Assembly: GCA_013001285.1 (NCBI GenBank) | Contig: JABDMU010000075.1 | Location: forward strand, 1 to 64,000 | Length of the DNA: 64,000 nt | Direction: 5' to 3' | DNA from: Flavobacteriaceae bacterium | Lineage (GTDB): Bacteria; Bacteroidota; Bacteroidia; Flavobacteriales; Flavobacteriaceae | Part shown: piece after piece, positions 45,101 through 53,022 of the stretch | Layout: each line of letters begins with the position of its first letter | Numbering within the stretch: position 1 is the stretch's first letter | The notes under the pieces: generated by a model | The model's input: only the letters and a program-made list of their open reading frames with translations | The model's database searches: none | Told to the model about the DNA's origin: nothing | Program-made: the position numbers and the translations under genes

Positions 45101-46951
45101 AGATAATGAGCTTGAATTTGGATCTGAACACAGCAATGCAGGTCCGGTAATTGATCCACAAGGGCCATCATAAATGGCGTGATATAGATCTGTTGTACCA
45201 CCTGTGATATTATAAAGATCAATCGTATGCGATGTAGACGTCGCTGTAAATTCAAACCAAACATCGTCATCATCAGTTCCAAAGCAAGCACTCGCAACAA
45301 TACCTGTATTGGTAGCATATTCTATTGTCCCCGAAGAAAAATTAGTACAGCTTTGATCAGGGTTTGGTGTCACTACAGTGGCCGTACAAGGCTCATCATT
45401 TGGCGGCGGCGGCGGTGGTGTGCCTATACAAATATCAAAATCTGTTGTTTGACCTGCAGTGCCTGTCCAAGAATACACCTGAACATAATAGGTGTTACCA
45501 ATGGTCAATCCGCTGACCAAACTTGAATTTGGATCAGAACACACAAGAGCAGCACCAGGAGCGGCACAGCTTCCGGCATAAACAGCATGATAAAGATCTG
45601 TAGTTCCGTTCACAATATTAATAAGATCAACTGTATGTGTTGTTGCTGTTGCTTGAAATTCGAACCATACGTCATCATCTGAGGTTCCTCCACAAGCATC
45701 TGCTCCTGGAGAATTTGTTGCAAACTCGATAGACCCTGATCCGAAAACGGTACAAGACAGATCAGAATTGGTTCCGATCACAGTGGCTGCAGCACATTCA
45801 TCATTAGGTGGAGGTGTCACGGGGCTACATGATCTTGATATCGTAAAATCTCCAGTTGTGGTATTTCCGTTAGCATAATGAGCAATATAAACATAGTAAG
45901 TTGTCGCATTAACTGTGATAAATGTATAGGATTCTATACCTCCAGATAAAGCAGAATCTTCACAAGTGATGTTTGTTAGGGTGCCACAATTTCCTGAGAC
46001 AACGGCCATTTCATGGTCATATCCCGGAGCTGCATCTACAGTTATCGTTGTTTGATCGCCATCGCCAACAAAGGTATACCAAACACCATAATTACCTATA
46101 CTGCATCCATTGCTAGTAGCGATATCAGATGTGCCAATCGTAGTGCCGGCAAGATTCGTTGTTCCACATGGCAGAGCTGTGGCATTCGCACAAAGGTCGT
46201 TAGCAACTGTTCCAGCGGTTGTGAATGTTCCCGAAGGGGACCAGGAGCTAAAATTTCCAGAGCCGCAATCACTTCTAACAAATACATAATATGTGGTGCT
46301 TGGAGCTAAGCCTCCAACATTCGCAGTAAGGGCTGTTGTTGCTGTACCAGCTCCTCCAGGAGCTACATTAACCGTAGAAACTACATATTCATATCCTGTT
46401 GAAGGAACGGGAGTAGCTGCATTCCAATTTATGGTTGCAGAATTTGATGTTATGGCTGTTGTTGCTGTTAAAGTTGGTGGATTGCAAACTACAGGAGTAT
46501 TATAAACACAAATTTCACCATTCAAGTTTGTGTCACTACCACTTCGTTCAACCCTAACTCTATATCGTATACCTATAGTGGTTGCATACACAATTGTTTC
46601 GACAACCCCAACACCACCGGTATCTGAACAAGCGATACTTCCCATAGCTGCATTACATGCACCTGTAAAAAGGGTTAAAATTCCATCCCCTAATGTTGGT
46701 GAATAATTAATAGTTGTAGAATTACTTGTTGCATCAAACCATCCCCATATATCATCAACCGAAGTTTCACCACACGATGCACCAGTTGCATCCCAGTAAT
46801 TCGAATTACTGCCATTATTCCATGTTTGGTATACACAACTCGCTCCAACAGTGATTTCTCCTCCATTGTTATCATCACAACCATTTCGTTGTGAAAATAT
46901 AGGGGAGCTAACAAATATTATAAAAACTAATAAAAGTAATTTTCTTATCAT
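42161..46951 (-). CDS. Giant modular T9SS-secreted protein (FN3, pre-peptidase-like repeats)
   Basis: A 1596-residue protein with a signal peptide (cut near SSPIFSQ). An N-terminal beta-sandwich is followed by an FN3 domain at about 155-245 (PPTLTATTAITSNSATINWN ... SWSPSGTFTTAG). Then come four related PPC-like modules at about 250-790, each opening with N-D-x-C or PPPPPPND and ending in ...DICIG or similar; modules two and three are near copies. Later regions hold a GEVxx-like beta-helix piece and an ice-cream-cone region found in such proteins. The C-terminus is a T9SS type A-like sorting signal ending KIKKVVQ. It is probably a cell-surface adhesin. Substrate unknown. Confidence 0.9.
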   Translation of the reverse strand: MIRKLLLLVFIIFVSSPIFSQRNGCDDNNGGEITVGASCVYQTWNNGSNSNYWDATGASCGETSVDDIWGWFDATSNSTTINYSPTLGDGILTLFTGACNAAMGSIACSDTGGVGVVETIVYATTIGIRYRVRVERSGSDTNLNGEICVYNTPVVCNPPTLTATTAITSNSATINWNAATPVPSTGYEYVVSTVNVAPGGAGTATTALTANVGGLAPSTTYYVFVRSDCGSGNFSSWSPSGTFTTAGTVANDLCANATALPCGTTNLAGTTIGTSDIATSNGCSIGNYGVWYTFVGDGDQTTITVDAAPGYDHEMAVVSGNCGTLTNITCEDSALSGGIESYTFITVNATTYYVYIAHYANGNTTTGDFTISRSCSPVTPPPNDECAAATVIGTNSDLSCTVFGSGSIEFATNSPGADACGGTSDDDVWFEFQATATTHTVDLINIVNGTTDLYHAVYAGSCAAPGAALVCSDPNSSLVSGLTIGNTYYVQVYSWTGTAGQTTDFDICIGTPPPPPPNDEPCTATVVTPNPDQSCTNFSSGTIEYATNTGIVASACFGTDDDDVWFEFTATSTSHTIDLYNITGGTTDLYHAIYDGPCGSITGPALLCSDPNSSSLSGLTIGNTYFVQVYSWTASSGQTSSFDICIGSPPPPPPNDACVGAIELIPDVTCNYTTYNNAAASDSGVANPGCANYQGGDLWFYVEVPPSGDLIIDSQTGTVTDSGMAVYSGTCGALTLIQCDDDSSANGLMSSITLTGQTPGEILYVRMWEYGNNNNGSFGLCVTTTIVGTNGVSICVGDPSEPLTTDITCTSAGTTVPFGGAIAGALNAATDSVASRPEIFIQSGDACSFDPQTSNYTFHDFTVTVSGTYVFAMDTPSPYFDGMGYIVNQDIGFTPGICSAGWVAGDDDDGPALDPQITANLTAGVNYRLYTTIFSFGNITHTGPFTWNVSTTTVDVEWYTTATGGTAIGSGAVFDPVGVAGSGLTDTNTAGTTSFWAGCPGGGPRTQADYVISNCTTCTEWTAGAGTSNWYTPGNWNTGIVPTAADCVIINNVIPSPILTYPGAPTPPTPGECLNLTVRPSASLEIASDKVLTVTEDVVVNAGGTFLIRSGGSLVQIDDTFSNSGDIRMERTVTGVGPQDYVYWSSPVDGQNVQLVSPGSNPGLIWEWDPTVANNYGQWLNSNDNPMLPGKGYIIRDIAGTPTADTPLFVGTARNGVITRSIERGTYTGADYIGPGDTMVTAQDDNWNLVGNPFPSAVSYSDFITNPANNTIDGTIYLWTHQNPPSNTENSPFYQDFVYNYNPNDYIDNNWTGPNPPGFNGNLAAGQAFFVLMLDTGTQSETITFNNSMRSASNTNSIFYGPPGSNPYNNDIERHRIWLDLITPDDFATSLLVGYIEGATLDDDRLYDGYEYPGTPISFYSLAVEKKMSIQGRPIPFVEEDLVPIGFTVPVNETYRIAINSVDGLFSDAQQAIYLEDTYSDVIHDLRVSPYGFTSEAGTFDDRFVLRYTNEALGTDEITDNSDLIIRGDQQGIHVSSGSLPIESIIIYDIIGRVIIDLKDVNSQQQTLNNLQLSKSAYIVKATLSNGKYKIKKVVQ

Positions 46952-47209
46952 ATCATGTATCTTAGGGATGAAATAAGGTTCAACTTTATTTCATACAAAA
47001 ACACCATAGATAAGCAGTATCCAGTTCAGATTGTGGTTAATTTATGCCGAGATTGCTATTATAAATGACATAAATTATTGGGTGCGAGTAAAATAACAAA
47101 TAAATGTCAGTATTTACAATTATTAAGACATATATTTTTAACATCTTATTAAGTTTAATTTACGCAGTTTTGTTAAAATATTGAGAATTAATAATCGATA
47201 TTCAATAAA
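46952..47209. other. Divergent intergenic region, 258 bp
   Basis: An AT-rich gap between the T9SS giant and the ACC deaminase-like gene. I see no small gene and no tRNA. A near-match to the -7 box (TGTTTTTG on the minus strand, about 46995-47005) may drive the giant gene. Confidence 0.4.
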
Positions 47210-48103
47210 ATGAACCTGAATACAGACTTAAGCAACATTCATATTAAAAACAATTTATGGATTAAACCAGAATACTTAAGCCATGAATTTATCTCAGGAA
47301 ACAAGCTAAGAAAACTTAAGTACAACCTTATTGAAGCAAAGGCCGATGGCTTTACCAAATTACTCACTTTTGGAGGTGCTTATTCCAATCATATTGTGGC
47401 GGTTGCAGCTGCAGGTAAGTTGGAAGGCTTTGAAACCATTGGGATCATTCGTGGAAAAGAGATCGAAAACAATCAAGAAACAAATCACACCCTAACATTG
47501 GCAAAAAAGTTCGGGATGCGATTAAAATTTATAAGTCGAGATCTATATAGAGAAAAAACCTCAGATACATTTATCAAATCCTTAAAGGAAGAATTTAAAG
47601 ATTTTTATTTACTTCCTGAAGGAGGGACGAATAGGTTGGCCGTGCGAGGTTGTGCTGAGATATTGACTCGTAACGATGCCGAATTCGATGTTATTTGTTG
47701 CCCTGTGGGTACTGGTGGTACTCTGGCTGGCTTGATAAATTCAAGTCATGTCCATCAAAACATACTGGGTTTTTCTGCTCTTAAAGGTGATTTTTTAAAA
47801 TCAGAAGTACAACGCTATACCGAAAAATCAAATTGGGAATTGAAAACCGATTACCATTTTGGCGGATATGCTAAAATAAATCGAGAACTTATCAGTTTTA
47901 TTAATCGGTTTAAATTAGATTTTGATATACCTTTGGATCCAGTTTATAATGGAAAAATGATGTATGGTATTATGGACCTTTTAAAAAAAGGTCATATTTC
48001 CGAAAATAAAAAGATTTTGGCCATTCATACAGGAGGATTGCAAGGAATTGCAGGAATGAATCAAAAATTAAAATCTAAAAGTTGGCCAATTATAATTGAC
48101 TAA
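47210..48103 (+). CDS. PLP-dependent ACC deaminase/D-cysteine desulfhydrase-family enzyme
   Basis: A 297-residue fold-type II PLP enzyme. The PLP lysine is in SGNKLRKLKYNL near residue 30-36, the following LLTFGGAYSNHIVAVAAAG binds the substrate carboxylate, and the phosphate loop is PVGTGGTLAGLI near 170. It lacks some 40 residues relative to typical ACC deaminases (about 340) and more likely acts on D-cysteine or another D-amino acid than on ACC. It overlaps nothing and is followed at one nt by the glucosaminidase lipoprotein gene. Confidence 0.87.
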   Translation: MNLNTDLSNIHIKNNLWIKPEYLSHEFISGNKLRKLKYNLIEAKADGFTKLLTFGGAYSNHIVAVAAAGKLEGFETIGIIRGKEIENNQETNHTLTLAKKFGMRLKFISRDLYREKTSDTFIKSLKEEFKDFYLLPEGGTNRLAVRGCAEILTRNDAEFDVICCPVGTGGTLAGLINSSHVHQNILGFSALKGDFLKSEVQRYTEKSNWELKTDYHFGGYAKINRELISFINRFKLDFDIPLDPVYNGKMMYGIMDLLKKGHISENKKILAIHTGGLQGIAGMNQKLKSKSWPIIID

Positions 48104-48104
48104 T

Positions 48105-48896
48105 ATGAAGAACATAGCCCTTAGTTTCCTCATTGTGATTTTAGCAACAGGATGCGGATCGCGAAAAAAAATTGTTACAAAAAAATCAGAATCTTCTGAT
48201 CGCGTAGAAACGGTTGAATCGACGCCAACTTCTGATAATAATGAGACCCAAGATAATGACATCCCGAAGGTTTTAGCAAAAAATGCCACCACAGCATATA
48301 TCGAAATGTACAAGCCTATCGCTATCGCCGAAATGAATACCTATGGTATTCCGGCAAGTATTACTCTAGCACAAGGCATTCTTGAATCTGGTTCAGGTCG
48401 TGGGCGTTTAGCCATTGAAGCTAATAACCATTTTGGCATTAAATGCCATGACTGGGTAGGAGATCGCATTTTTCATGACGACGATAGGTCACAGGAATGT
48501 TTCAGGAAGTATTCAGAAGCTTCTAAGTCGTTTAGAGATCACTCCGAGTTTTTAGTGAATCGAAAACGCTACGCCAAATTATTTCAGTTAAAACGCTCTG
48601 ATTATAAGGGTTGGGCGAAAGAATTACGAAAGGCTGGATATGCTACCGATAGGAAGTATCCAGAAAAACTGATCTCACTTATTGAGAGGTTTGAACTCTA
48701 TAAATATGACAATTTTAATAATCATCAAAATGCCGAAATTGTAGCGCCAGATGAGCACGTCGTTGTGAAAGGTGACACCTTGTATTCCATCTCTAAACGG
48801 TACAATGTTCCCATTGAATATATCAAAAAATTAAACGGATTACAATCAAATGCGATTGCCCTTGGTCAGGTGCTCTATCTTAGATATAAGGAATAA
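48105..48896 (+). CDS. Glucosaminidase (GH73) lipoprotein with LysM
   Basis: A 263-residue lipoprotein (lipobox LIVILATGCGS) that should cut the glycan strands of peptidoglycan. The glucosaminidase domain is at about 65-205: IPASITLAQGILESGSGRGRLA carries the catalytic Glu, followed by NNHFGIKCHDW, FRDHSEFL and ELRKAGYATDRKYPEKLI. A LysM domain at about 215-262 (VVVKGDTLYSISKRYNVPIE) binds peptidoglycan. I start at ATG 48105; the in-frame TTG at 48096 overlaps the upstream stop. Confidence 0.94.
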   Translation: MKNIALSFLIVILATGCGSRKKIVTKKSESSDRVETVESTPTSDNNETQDNDIPKVLAKNATTAYIEMYKPIAIAEMNTYGIPASITLAQGILESGSGRGRLAIEANNHFGIKCHDWVGDRIFHDDDRSQECFRKYSEASKSFRDHSEFLVNRKRYAKLFQLKRSDYKGWAKELRKAGYATDRKYPEKLISLIERFELYKYDNFNNHQNAEIVAPDEHVVVKGDTLYSISKRYNVPIEYIKKLNGLQSNAIALGQVLYLRYKE

Positions 48897-48922
48897 AAAA
48901 TCCCTCGAAAATTCGAAGGATT
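48895..48922 (-). terminator. Intrinsic terminator
   Basis: Imperfect stem TCCCTCG/CGAAGGA (48901-48919 region) with a T-run on the minus strand. It ends the Spy-like gene cluster that reads leftwards. Confidence 0.6.
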
Positions 48923-48944
48923 GGTATATTATAGACCTTGAAAA

Positions 48945-49310
48945 TTACTCGTCTTTCGGATTGGTTTTTAATTTGCTTAAATAATCTCCATAAGCTTGAA
49001 ATTGCTCTTCGTTTAGAATTTGAAGCATTTTTGATTTAAAGTTCATATCGATCTTTGCTAATAATTGATCGGCTTCTTTTTCATCTAATTTAGTGCTGGT
49101 GGTAATATCCAAATACGATTTTTGTTTGGCATATATTGTTCTCGAGATCATGGCCGTTTGATCATCATTCAAACCAAGGATCTTTTGTAAATCCTGAGAT
49201 TGAATTCTCGCCATTTCATCAATTGTTTTATATTTCTCTTGCGCTTCTACACTTTGAACACCTATAATTAAGCCGAAAGCAAAAAGGCACATTGTAATTA
49301 TTTTTTTCAT
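48945..49310 (-). CDS. Small exported Spy/CpxP-like protein
   Basis: A 121-residue protein with a signal peptide (MKKIITMCLFAFGLIIGVQS, cut before VEAQE). The mature part is all-helical and charged: MARIQSQDLQKILGLNDDQ, then LDEKEADQLLAKIDMNFKSKMLQILNEEQFQAY. The LNEEQF(Q/E)xY ending recurs in its two upstream neighbours and is typical of Spy/CpxP-like LTXXQ proteins, which bind unfolded proteins or metals in the periplasm. First identified by position and pattern, not by a named domain. 24 nt after the next gene. Confidence 0.75.
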   Translation of the reverse strand: MKKIITMCLFAFGLIIGVQSVEAQEKYKTIDEMARIQSQDLQKILGLNDDQTAMISRTIYAKQKSYLDITTSTKLDEKEADQLLAKIDMNFKSKMLQILNEEQFQAYGDYLSKLKTNPKDE

Positions 49311-49334
49311 AGTTTAAGTTTTAAATTCTGATAG

Positions 49335-49673
49335 TTATTGTTTTTCTAAATATAAGAACAGTTCATATTGTTCTTCGGTTAGGATGATATTTAAATTATC
49401 ACATAAGGATGCATACACTTTTTTCTTTTCGTCATCTAAAGTATCTAGAGAATTTGATTCTAAAGCACGTATATGCGCCAGTTGTCTCTCATAGAGTTTA
49501 TAAGCATCAAATACTTTATTCTCTTGGTCAGTATTGAATTTGATCTGTTTTTTTAAGGAAGCTGTACTTTCAAATGCAGCTTTATTGATCTCAATTGCAT
49601 TTTGCCCCCAACTTGATTGCACACCAAAAATAAAGGTCATAAATACAAAAATAGAAACGCAAATTTTCTTCAT
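49335..49673 (-). CDS. Small exported Spy/CpxP-like protein
   Basis: A 112-residue protein with a signal peptide (MKKICVSIFVFMTFIFGVQS) and a helical, charged mature part that ends with LCDNLNIILTEEQYELFLYLEK. The ILTEEQY pattern corresponds to the LTxEQ element of its neighbours. I use ATG 49673; a GTG at 49685 is also in frame. It is probably co-transcribed with 48945-49310. Downstream of the nearby 17-bp motif AATCGGCATAAAAAAAG. Confidence 0.72.
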   Translation of the reverse strand: MKKICVSIFVFMTFIFGVQSSWGQNAIEINKAAFESTASLKKQIKFNTDQENKVFDAYKLYERQLAHIRALESNSLDTLDDEKKKVYASLCDNLNIILTEEQYELFLYLEKQ

Positions 49674-49724
49674 AACAACTACCACGCTCTTAACGATGGA
49701 CTAAAATACTAATTTTTACTAAAT

Positions 49725-49741
49725 AATCGGCATAAAAAAAG
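49725..49741. repeat. 17-bp shared element, copy 1
   Basis: AATCGGCATAAAAAAAG, identical to 50349-50365. Each copy stands at the 5' side of a Spy-like gene, next to the terminator of the gene before it on the minus strand. Confidence 0.5.
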
Positions 49742-49765
49742 CATTGCAATACAGCAATGCTTTTT
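49734..49765. terminator. Intrinsic terminator
   Basis: Stem GCATTGC/GCAATGC (49741-49747 and 49754-49760) with A- and T-runs. It ends the 49794-50261 gene. Confidence 0.85.
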
Positions 49766-49793
49766 AAAAACTAACCAATCCAATCAATATCGA

Positions 49794-50261
49794 TCATTTA
49801 GACCGATGTTTTCTATGTTTTCTCTTATGAGCTTGTCTAGCGCTGCGTTTTTTATGACCACGTTCCCACTTTTCAAACTGATTTTGATCTAAAATTCGTT
49901 GCATTTCCTTTTTATGAGCGATCTGTTCATCCAACCGTTCGTTCAAGAATTTAAGTTTATTCTCTTGAGACGGTTTTTCGTTTTCCTTTTGTTTACGAGT
50001 TTTTTCTCTTTCGGAGCGTTTTTGCTTTCTTTTCTCTGCATTTTTTAGATTGATATCAAAGATTTTCTTCTGTTGCGCCTCAGTGAGGTTAAGATCCAGT
50101 GTCATTTTTTTAGTTTGTAACTCCGCTGCTTGATCTGGAGTTAACGCTTTCATCATGTCTTCTTTTTCTTGCCCTTCAGGACCGCGATGCCTTGGACCTT
50201 CCTCTTGTGCAATAGAAGGGTAAGCTACCAAGACCATTATTAGTATCAATATTTTTTTCAT
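49794..50261 (-). CDS. Exported, highly basic Spy/CpxP-like protein
   Basis: A 155-residue protein with a signal peptide (MKKILILIMVLVAYPSIAQ). The mature part starts EEGPRHRGPEGQ, has ALTPDQAAELQTKKMTLDLNLTEAQQKKIF (LTxxQ element), a Lys/Arg/Glu-rich helix, then IAHKKEMQRILDQNQFEKWE. It ends in a very basic His/Lys/Arg tail (KKRSARQAHKRKHRKHRSK), which would suit metal or anionic polymer binding. I use ATG 50261; an upstream in-frame Met would put 22 unlikely residues before the signal. Confidence 0.8.
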   Translation of the reverse strand: MKKILILIMVLVAYPSIAQEEGPRHRGPEGQEKEDMMKALTPDQAAELQTKKMTLDLNLTEAQQKKIFDINLKNAEKRKQKRSEREKTRKQKENEKPSQENKLKFLNERLDEQIAHKKEMQRILDQNQFEKWERGHKKRSARQAHKRKHRKHRSK

Positions 50262-50348
50262 AACATTTTTTTTAATTGTTTTCAAGTTTAAGACCATTAG
50301 AAAGCTGTTTGGTTTAATTTGAAACACAAGTTTAACGTCCTATTAACA

Positions 50349-50365
50349 AATCGGCATAAAAAAAG
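50349..50365. repeat. 17-bp shared element, copy 2
   Basis: AATCGGCATAAAAAAAG, identical to 49725-49741. It lies about 90 nt upstream of the basic Spy-like gene. Confidence 0.5.
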
Positions 50366-50390
50366 GCTTCAACGAATTGAAGCCTTCTAA
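50360..50390. terminator. Intrinsic terminator
   Basis: Stem AAGGCTTCAA/TTGAAGCCTT (50363-50372 and 50377-50386), loop CGAA. It ends the metalloprotease gene on the minus strand with a T-run to its left. Confidence 0.88.
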
Positions 50391-50410
50391 ATATTTATTA
50401 AATTATTATT

Positions 50411-52903
50411 TTACTTAGGTTCTAATATGAGTTTAATACGTTCAGAAGCATCCTGTAAATGAATTCTACTCATGGTATCTCCTGTTCTTCCAATTGCGGC
50501 ATTTATTCTGCGTCTGAGTGAATTTAGCTCTGCTCTTACTACAGCTCGTATATCAGACTGACTGGTATTGACCGCAGTAGATTTTACGTAAGCACTGCCT
50601 CGGCGTTTTGCTTGATTTTTTGCCGTCATTAAATAGGCCAAACGATCAATATGGGCACGTTGCAAATTTCTACGATACGTATCAATAGAACTACCTCTGC
50701 GCAACTCGCTCCAAACACCATTACTTAAATCAGACATCATGGTGCTTAATTTATAGGCGCTATTTCCATTTAATGCTTCATTTTCAATCATACGGGCCAT
50801 CTTACCCAGACTTAATATGGTTGTCAATCCACGTTCTTGCAAGGCGCGAACACGCTCTACAGATCCAGAATATTCAATACGACCAAAAATATCTTTGTCA
50901 ATTAGCCATTCTGGAGTTTTAAATATGCGGTCATTCATCCATACCATTGCATTTTTTTGATGGTCTTTTGGAACATGGGTGTACACAGCACCAGCTTGAT
51001 CAGCTGTTTTATAATGTTCATACACACCACCTACATTATTGGCAACGTGACCCATATAACGTCTGAACTGAGAGATCACATGACCATACATTTCGCCTAA
51101 GTCATCGTAATCTTCTCCAGCTTTGGTGGTCCATGAAATGAGATTAGGAACAATACGTTTTAAATTGGCAATTCCATAATCACTTGCTAACATGGCATTA
51201 TCGCCCAGATCTTCGGTTTGAGAACTTGGATCCACAACATCACCCCCGGCCTGTTGATGACCAAATCTATACATTGGATCGCCTGCATGTTCTAGGATCC
51301 AGCTATTCAAGATTGGTTTTTCATCTTCAGCCTTTTCTACATTTAATATTGGTCTGTATCCCCAACGTATGGCATGCTTATCATAAACCCCAATATTAGG
51401 CATTAAGGCAACACCTTCGTCGCCTGGTTGTGCAATATAATTGAAACGCGCATAGTCCATTATGGAAGGCGCAGTTCCATATTTCTGAGTAAATTCAGCA
51501 CTTCTAAGATCTTCAACTTTATAGGCGCAACTAGAGCCCATATTATGAGGTAAACCGAGCGTATGTCCAACTTCGTGGGCCGATACAAATCGGATTAATC
51601 TTCCCATAACTTCATCCTTAAATTCAGGGCTTCTTGCCTCAGGATTAATAGCCGCTGTCTGAACAAAGAACCAACCACGTAATAAGGACATCACATTATG
51701 ATACCAGTTAATATCACTTTCAAGGATCTCTCCACTTCGTGGATCACTGACATGAGGGCCGTTGGCATTAGGTATTGGAGAAGCCAAATAGCGTACAACT
51801 GAATAGCGTACGTCCTCGGGGCTCCATTCTGGATCTTCTTCTGGTGAAGGCGGATCCTTTGCTATAATGGCATCTTTGAATCCTGCTGCCTCAAAAGCAA
51901 CTTGCCAGTCTTCAATGCCTTGTTTGATATATTTACGCCATTTTACTGGTGTTGCACGATCGATATAATAAATGATTTGTTTTTTTGGAACTACAAGCTC
52001 ACCGCGATTAAATTTAGCACGATCCTCGTCACGTACTTCAAGTCGCCATCTGTCGAGGTAAGTCACAGTTTTACTACGTTGATCTTCTAACCCGTAATCG
52101 GTTTGTCCTCTGGCAAACCATCCTACACGTTCATCAAAATAACGGCGTTTCATTTGCTCTTTTGGTAATAAGATCATCGAGTTATTGATCTCTAATGAAA
52201 TCGTTCCTGTACTAGCATTTGATGGTGGGGCACCAGCTGCATAAGTTTTTACATGCCGCGCTTCTATATTTAAAGGGTAACTTTTAATAGATTCGATATA
52301 GGATTTATTAGCTTCCAAACGTGTGACCTTATACCCTTTTCTTCTAAAATTATTTAGACCAAGTGCTTTGACATCTTTTTCGAATAATTCGGTGACATCA
52401 ATAACAGTACTTGTCGAATCTTTACTAAAAGCTTTTATTGGAAATGTGTAAAGAACAGGTTCAAAATTAGAGTTAATTACCGCTTCGCTTACTGGAAGTG
52501 AATCGGCAGCATATACTTGGTGTGATACGACACGAAGTACTACTTTTTTATCTTTCTTTTCCCAACGTAATACTTGTGTGTTTTGTTTACCTCCTCCAAA
52601 TCCAATGCCTGAGGCTGTTTTAGAAATACGAGTCACCATCAGCATTTCTCTGTCAAATAATGTATCAGGGATCTCATACATAAATTTGGCATCGATCTTA
52701 TGAACTTTAAAAAGGCCAGCATCGGTTTTGGCGTCTTTTGTTATGACTTTACTATAAGGTTGAATGTCCCCTTTTTTTGGTTTTGGTTTTGAAGCAGCTG
52801 TTTTTTTTGCTGCTTCGGCCTCCTTAGCTTTTTTAGTTGTAGTACAAGAAGAGACCACAAGAATTAGTGCTAGTAAAAGCACTTTGAGTGTAGAATTTTT
52901 CAA
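50411..52903 (-). CDS. Zinc metalloprotease lipoprotein (DUF5117/DUF5118/DUF4953 type)
   Basis: An 830-residue lipoprotein with lipobox LVVSSCTT near residue 20 and a Lys-rich linker. The order is DUF5118-like, DUF5117 (about 90-280) and a DUF4953 zincin with HEVGHTLGLPHNMGSS, an extended metzincin-like HExxHxxGxxH motif. The end is a helical bundle. It probably digests proteins outside the inner membrane. The open frame goes back to ATG 52981, but that adds 26 residues before a standard signal peptide, so I prefer TTG 52903. Confidence 0.9.
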   Translation of the reverse strand: MKNSTLKVLLLALILVVSSCTTTKKAKEAEAAKKTAASKPKPKKGDIQPYSKVITKDAKTDAGLFKVHKIDAKFMYEIPDTLFDREMLMVTRISKTASGIGFGGGKQNTQVLRWEKKDKKVVLRVVSHQVYAADSLPVSEAVINSNFEPVLYTFPIKAFSKDSTSTVIDVTELFEKDVKALGLNNFRRKGYKVTRLEANKSYIESIKSYPLNIEARHVKTYAAGAPPSNASTGTISLEINNSMILLPKEQMKRRYFDERVGWFARGQTDYGLEDQRSKTVTYLDRWRLEVRDEDRAKFNRGELVVPKKQIIYYIDRATPVKWRKYIKQGIEDWQVAFEAAGFKDAIIAKDPPSPEEDPEWSPEDVRYSVVRYLASPIPNANGPHVSDPRSGEILESDINWYHNVMSLLRGWFFVQTAAINPEARSPEFKDEVMGRLIRFVSAHEVGHTLGLPHNMGSSCAYKVEDLRSAEFTQKYGTAPSIMDYARFNYIAQPGDEGVALMPNIGVYDKHAIRWGYRPILNVEKAEDEKPILNSWILEHAGDPMYRFGHQQAGGDVVDPSSQTEDLGDNAMLASDYGIANLKRIVPNLISWTTKAGEDYDDLGEMYGHVISQFRRYMGHVANNVGGVYEHYKTADQAGAVYTHVPKDHQKNAMVWMNDRIFKTPEWLIDKDIFGRIEYSGSVERVRALQERGLTTILSLGKMARMIENEALNGNSAYKLSTMMSDLSNGVWSELRRGSSIDTYRRNLQRAHIDRLAYLMTAKNQAKRRGSAYVKSTAVNTSQSDIRAVVRAELNSLRRRINAAIGRTGDTMSRIHLQDASERIKLILEPK

Positions 52904-53022
52904 TGGAATAAAGTTTTGATTATGCCCGTGAAAATAAGAATAACCAATAAAACAGAAGTAAGAAAATGAAAAATTATTCATTTTTTAACGAAAGAAGCAT
53001 AACAAATCAGTGAAAAATCACA

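Noticed and set aside
45000-45810. Repeat block at first suggestive of a CRISPR-like or VNTR array
   Set aside because: The repeats are long, diverged and in frame. They encode protein modules and PPPPPPND linkers, with no short repeat-spacer pattern.
43825-46505. Several open frames on the plus strand inside the giant T9SS gene
   Set aside because: They are shadows of a repetitive, low-complexity coding sequence. They have no promoter or domain, and their residue composition follows the codon bias of the other strand.
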